From: FEB-12 sp964503315 | Lineage (GTDB): Bacteria; Zixibacteria; MSB-5A5; GN15; FEB-12 | Reading direction: 5' to 3' | NCBI GenBank assembly: GCA_964503315.1 | Contig: CAZCZL010000006.1 | Location: 62,001-126,000 of the forward strand | DNA: 64,000 bases | In this document: positions 60,607-64,000 of the stretch, one piece after another | How the letters are laid out: every line of letters starts with the position of its first letter | Position numbering within the stretch: the first letter of the stretch is position 1 | Position numbers and translations under genes: made by a program | The notes under the pieces: model-generated | Told to the model about the DNA's origin: nothing | The model's database searches: none | What the model saw: only the letters and a program-made list of their open reading frames with translations

Positions 60607-62484
60607 ATGAAGTCGCTGTTGCGTACGACTCTGTTAGTCTATTGTGCCCTGCTGCTGGTCGCTATCCCAGCCGCACAGGGAGTTCCCATAAGCGTTCTCC
60701 AGGATTCAGCGGCTCTCAGCCAGATACAGCCGGATATCCGTCCAGTGATACCGAACGCGTCTACCGCATTCATGGGAGCGATGGCCGGAGACAGCACGTT
60801 TTCCCTCTGCCTTAAATCAGTTATCACGCCCGACCTGACATTTGGCGGTACTGATTGCTGGGGATGGGAAGATACCGACGGCAAAGAGTACGCCATCATG
60901 GGAGTCGCCAACGGAATCGTGTTTGTGGATGTTCAGACCATGCAGATCAAGGATCTGATTCCCGGCCCGCAAACGGGATGTGGATCGATCCGCTGGCGGG
61001 ATATCAAAAACTATGGCAAATACTGCTACGCAGTCTCTGAATGCAGCGGGACCAATCAGGGAATGATGATCATGGATATGAGTTTCCTCCCGGATTCTGT
61101 CAGATACATAGGAAGTTTCTCGACGGTCAACGACATTCGTTCACACAACCTCTCGATCGATACGGCCAAGGGATATGCCTATCTGGTGAAACAGAACTAC
61201 TCCGGTTTCCGCATTGTCAGGCTGACCAACCCGACCTCACCTGTCGAGATCGGGACCGTGTTGACGGGAGACTGCCATGATGTCTTCGCGCGAAACGATA
61301 CGGTCTGGGTAGCGGAAGGAACCATGGGCAGCTGGTCGATGTACGATCTGGCAGTAAAGACGTCGCCGCAACTTATCACCCGGGTCCATGTGCCAAATCC
61401 CGGCTATGTGCACAATATCTGGCCCACACTCGATGGCAAGTATGCCGGAACAACCGAAGAGACCGCGACCAAGTCGGTGAAATTCTGGGATATTGAGGAT
61501 CCGCTCAACGTTTCATTGGTCGGCGAATATCTTGCCCCGAGCGACCTCTGTCACAACGTGCACATGCAAAGTGGGCTGGCCTTCATGTCACACTATGAAT
61601 CCGGACTGGCGGTAGTCAATATGAGCGACCCATCGCAGGGCGCGGAGGTCGCGAGAATAGATACCTACGCTTCCGGCGAATCACCTCAATTCAACGGTTC
61701 GTGGGGGGTCTTTCCTCACACACGAACCGGCAAGGTGTACGCTTCAAACCTTGATGGACGGCTGTTCGTATTCCTCTCAAAGACTGAGCAACTTCAGGAC
61801 ACGCTTAAAGTCTCCTCTGTCGCCACCAATCCCGGTGAGCAGATCGTGGTTGACATCAATGTAGATAACGATGTTCCCGCACACGGCTTCATCTTGCCAG
61901 TAGATTGGACCGGCCCGTATGATCTGGTGTTTGACTCAGCCTCAACCTTCGGTCTGCGGACGAGCTATTTTGAGTATTTCAACTATCAGGGATACGATGT
62001 CGCGAATTCTCGCATAGCCGTGGAGATACTTGCGTCATTGGCTGGAACCTCGCCGGACCTTCCGCCCGGCTCCGGTCCGGTCCTGAGACTCTATTTCACG
62101 GTGCCATTCGGTGCGGCCGGTGACAGCAACCAGGTGCGGTTGGCGCCGTATGCCGGCCCCACGACTATCTATCCGGAGTTGCTCACCGAGTGCTTCTCTT
62201 TGCAGGTGCCCCAGTTGGACGGCAAAGTGACCCTGGCGCCATCGGGCTGCTGTGTCAATCTACGCGGGAATGTGAATGGCTCGGTCGGCGATGGAGTCGA
62301 TATCTCCGACTTGAGTATGCTGATCGGATTCCTGACCGTGCCGGGTTCCGGGATCGTTTTCCCTTGCCCAGAGGAGGCAAATGTCAACGGCTCCCCCAGC
62401 GGAACGATCGATCTTTCAGATCTAAGCTTGCTTATCGCTTATCTGACAACCTCGCCGCAGCCGAGTTTGCCGCTCTGTCCATGA
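60607..62484 (+). CDS. Secreted choice-of-anchor-B/LVIVD-type protein with dockerin-like tail
   Basis: A 625-residue protein with signal peptide 1-24. Residues about 60-395 are a beta-propeller of the choice-of-anchor B type: 'TDCWGWEDTDGKEYAIMGVANGIVFVDV', 'IRWRDIKNYGKYCYAVSE', 'SHNLSIDTAKGYAYLV', 'CHNVHMQSGLAFMSHYESGL'. A cohesin-like beta domain follows (about 400-535, 'ATNPGEQIVVDINVDNDVPAHGFILPV'), then a dockerin-like tail ('GNVNGSVGDGVDISDLSMLI', 'ANVNGSPSGTIDLSDLSLLI'). It is surface or secreted; the role is unknown. Confidence 0.82.
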   Translation: MKSLLRTTLLVYCALLLVAIPAAQGVPISVLQDSAALSQIQPDIRPVIPNASTAFMGAMAGDSTFSLCLKSVITPDLTFGGTDCWGWEDTDGKEYAIMGVANGIVFVDVQTMQIKDLIPGPQTGCGSIRWRDIKNYGKYCYAVSECSGTNQGMMIMDMSFLPDSVRYIGSFSTVNDIRSHNLSIDTAKGYAYLVKQNYSGFRIVRLTNPTSPVEIGTVLTGDCHDVFARNDTVWVAEGTMGSWSMYDLAVKTSPQLITRVHVPNPGYVHNIWPTLDGKYAGTTEETATKSVKFWDIEDPLNVSLVGEYLAPSDLCHNVHMQSGLAFMSHYESGLAVVNMSDPSQGAEVARIDTYASGESPQFNGSWGVFPHTRTGKVYASNLDGRLFVFLSKTEQLQDTLKVSSVATNPGEQIVVDINVDNDVPAHGFILPVDWTGPYDLVFDSASTFGLRTSYFEYFNYQGYDVANSRIAVEILASLAGTSPDLPPGSGPVLRLYFTVPFGAAGDSNQVRLAPYAGPTTIYPELLTECFSLQVPQLDGKVTLAPSGCCVNLRGNVNGSVGDGVDISDLSMLIGFLTVPGSGIVFPCPEEANVNGSPSGTIDLSDLSLLIAYLTTSPQPSLPLCP

Positions 62485-62510
62485 TCTAGTACTTGTCGAT
62501 CAGAGCGAAA

Positions 62511-62541
62511 GAGCCGCCCTTCGGGGCGGCTCTTCTGTTAG
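62511..62541 (+). terminator. Terminator with UUCG tetraloop
   Basis: GAGCCGCCC (62511-62519), TTCG loop, GGGCGGCTC (62524-62532), then TTCTGTT. Lies between convergent genes. Confidence 0.82.
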
Positions 62542-62549
62542 GAAAGGTA

Positions 62550-63299
62550 TCAATGATCCAACTTGAAGTCGACAGTGTAAGTCACCCAGCATCGAACTAG
62601 GGTGCCGTTCTGAATCCCCGGACTGAAGACATTCTTGTAGGCCGTGCGAATAGCCGCGTCATCAAGGATCGATGACCCTGAACTGACATACACCCGGGCT
62701 TCGATCACTTTACCATCTTTGTCGATCAAAGCTTTCACCACGACCCGTCCAGTCGTGCCGGTCGCGCGGGCGATCGAGGGATATTCGGGTGTCTTGTACT
62801 CGATCATTTTCGGTTCAACTTCGAATGCTACAAACTCATTCATATCCGGAATGAAGTCATCCCCGAGCAGGGCTGAGGTATCGATGCCGTTGCCGACACT
62901 ACCGGTGTCACCGGCAGCATTGTAATCGCCCAGATCCTCACGGGAAGGGAGCATCTGTTCCGGTTCGGAATCATTCAGCGTGGAGTCCGCAACGGCTACG
63001 ATCTGGTTAGTGACGGTATGCTGTGGCGGCGGCGCTGAAGGCTGGACCGGCGTGTTCTCTCTTTCCACCGAAGGCGGTCTTGGAAGAGTGACCTTCACCT
63101 CGATCGGCTTCGGCTTCGAATCAACAGGGATCACCACCATCGTTTCGCCGAAGAGCGCCCTATAGACGGTGGGGCCGGTCAACCCCAGAGTCAGCAGGGT
63201 CATCAGCACCAGTTGTCCGAACAGCAGATTGCGCTGGTAACTGGCTTTGAGTTCGTACGCGCCATACGGGGTACGTCGGGCATTGATCAGCGTGAACAT
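62550..63299 (-). CDS. TonB-family energy transducer
   Basis: A 249-residue protein; ATG 63299 follows GGGAGGTG. A cytoplasmic N-terminus and one transmembrane helix (about 32-52, 'FGQLVLMTLLTLGLTGPTVY') precede a Pro-rich periplasmic linker ('APPPQH'). The C-terminal TonB domain (about 160-249) reads 'YPSIARATGTTGRVVVKALIDKDGKV' and 'DDAAIRTAYKNVFSPGIQNG'. It transmits proton-motive energy to outer-membrane receptors. Paralogous to the next gene. Confidence 0.9.
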   Translation of the reverse strand: MFTLINARRTPYGAYELKASYQRNLLFGQLVLMTLLTLGLTGPTVYRALFGETMVVIPVDSKPKPIEVKVTLPRPPSVERENTPVQPSAPPPQHTVTNQIVAVADSTLNDSEPEQMLPSREDLGDYNAAGDTGSVGNGIDTSALLGDDFIPDMNEFVAFEVEPKMIEYKTPEYPSIARATGTTGRVVVKALIDKDGKVIEARVYVSSGSSILDDAAIRTAYKNVFSPGIQNGTLVRCWVTYTVDFKLDH

Positions 63300-63429
63300 T
63301 GTACACCTCCCGTGGTTTAGCCTCTCACCTTCTAGTACGAAGATTCGAGGTGGATTCTTCCCTGATCGGTGCAATATGGTCTTGAGTGGTCCTCTTAATA
63401 AAAGGACGGGTCGGGTCGACCGGTTGTGA

Positions 63430-63477
63430 AAGGGAGAAAAAAGAAACGGCGATAACGGGTGGGCCGCTATCGCCGTT
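63430..63477 (-). terminator. Terminator of the upstream TonB gene
   Basis: A 10-bp stem AACGGCGATA (63445-63454)/TATCGCCGTT (63468-63477), 13-nt loop, then on the minus strand TCTTTTTTCTCC. It lies 21 bp after the stop at 63499. Confidence 0.85.
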
Positions 63478-63498
63478 GGAATTGCGATTCGAGGTCGA

Positions 63499-64000
63499 TC
63501 AACTATCGGTCAGTTTGAAGTCCACACGGTAGGTGACCCAAACTGCGACAGGTCGGCCATTCTGAATCCCCGGTTTGAACTTGTTTTTGTAGGCCGCCTT
63601 GACCGCTTCTTCGTCGAGCGACTGAGTCCCGGAGGACTTGCCGACCATTGCCTGGCGGACATTTCCATCCTTATCGACCAGCGCCTTGACCCAGACCGTA
63701 CCGGTAAGACCGGCGGTCTTGGCCAGACGAGGATATTCCGGCTGTTGCTGGAAGATCATCTCCGGCTGGATCTCGACCGCGACGAATTCATCCGGTGGCG
63801 GAAGGTACTCGTCCTCAGAGATATCGACGACGATATTCTGGTCACCGGCACCGGCGGTCACATCAGGAGCGACGATCTCAGCGAGCTCTTCACGAGTTGC
63901 AAGCTGGACATCCTCGTCTTGCACCTCTTCATCGGCGACCGGTTTCGGGATACCGACCTTGGGTGCGGCGACGTTCGGATTCTGGATCTTCACTTCCGGC
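63499..64000 (-). CDS. TonB-family protein, 5' part outside window
   Basis: The frame is open to the right edge, so the N-terminus and membrane anchor are missing. The visible 166 residues start with a Pro/Lys/Val-rich linker, then an acidic stretch ('ADEEVQDEDVQ'). A TonB C-terminal domain follows: 'YPRLAKTAGLTGTVWVKALVDKDGNV', 'SLDEEAVKAAYKNKFKPGIQNGRP'. Closely related to the protein at 62550. A GTG at 63991 is not a likely start because codons upstream continue the linker. Confidence 0.9.
   Translation of the reverse strand, partial: PEVKIQNPNVAAPKVGIPKPVADEEVQDEDVQLATREELAEIVAPDVTAGAGDQNIVVDISEDEYLPPPDEFVAVEIQPEMIFQQQPEYPRLAKTAGLTGTVWVKALVDKDGNVRQAMVGKSSGTQSLDEEAVKAAYKNKFKPGIQNGRPVAVWVTYRVDFKLTDS

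Noticed and set aside
1..64000. tRNA, rRNA, CRISPR arrays, insertion sequences, attachment sites
   Set aside because: None seen on reading both strands; no transposase or integrase, no regularly spaced repeats. A tRNA scan would be needed to exclude a missed tRNA.

Overview
The window is about 53-55% GC by eye and densely packed with genes, most of them on the minus strand. It looks like a chromosomal segment of an uncultured, didermic, anaerobic or facultative bacterium of the FCB group, most likely a Zixibacteria-like lineage. The pointers are two GWxTD-domain proteins, dockerin-like 'DLSDLSxLIAYLT' tails on three secreted proteins, a large multihaem cytochrome with cytochrome c maturation genes, pyruvate:ferredoxin oxidoreductase, and TonB/TolC outer-membrane parts. 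I saw no mobile elements, CRISPR arrays, rRNA or tRNA genes. The taxonomic call is an inference, not a search result.

Layout. 1-3.9 kb: a partial DUF349-like coiled-coil protein, a small unknown, then phosphate genes (PhoU; a PiT transporter with its DUF47 partner). 4-10.2 kb: a minus-strand respiratory block, ccmC-ccmD-ccmE-ccmF followed by an 11-haem cytochrome c fused to a membrane cytochrome b. ccmD was found by hand because it is only 37 codons long. 10.2-19.7 kb: a gene-poor patch, a PPi-type phosphofructokinase, two ferritin-like proteins, a secreted YCII-SRPBCC fusion, a DMT exporter, a variant SDR, an M20 peptidase and an ABC-2 exporter. 19.9-22.3 kb: three tandem DUF1573 paralogs. 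22.4-25.1 kb: two GWxTD proteins. 25.2-31.8 kb: a MacA/MacB/TolC-type export operon with MacB split into one ATPase and two permeases. 32-38.6 kb: trxB, cobO, an Rrf2 regulator with a visible promoter and palindrome, dcd and nifJ. 38.7-49.2 kb: a secreted barrel-like protein, a TolB-like propeller, pepA, aroC, an HDOD signalling protein, a GAF/REC pseudokinase-like protein and miaB. 49.4-54.2 kb: an M1 peptidase and a beta-sandwich repeat protein, both with dockerin-like tails. 54.6-60.3 kb: a Lon-like protease with an altered ATPase core, a Ski2-like helicase with a winged-helix-like tail, and a cysteine-rich mini-protein. 60.6-64 kb: a third dockerin-tailed protein and two TonB-type proteins.

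The strongest novel signal is the middle DUF1573 gene (20655-21404). It has an in-frame TGA exactly where its neighbour 21551-22291 encodes the first Cys of a conserved CGC motif (residue 66 in both). The frame stays open and homologous for 183 more codons. About 15 nt after the TGA is a hairpin with a GG-starting apical loop, as in bacterial SECIS elements. This points to a selenocysteine (UGC) version of DUF1573 beside its Cys paralog.

The second signal is the promoter of the mini-protein/helicase pair. A consensus-like TTGACA-N17-TATCCT promoter has its 17-bp spacer almost filled by the palindrome CTGCACAAATGTGCAG. This fits the LexA-box pattern I remember for Fibrobacter (TGCNCN4GTGCA) and suggests a damage-inducible module. 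The neighbouring Lon-like gene has its own promoter and a different palindrome. Several enzymes also carry unusual catalytic positions: Dcd, the SDR, the Lon AAA+ core, PFK, and a Cys-type CcmE.
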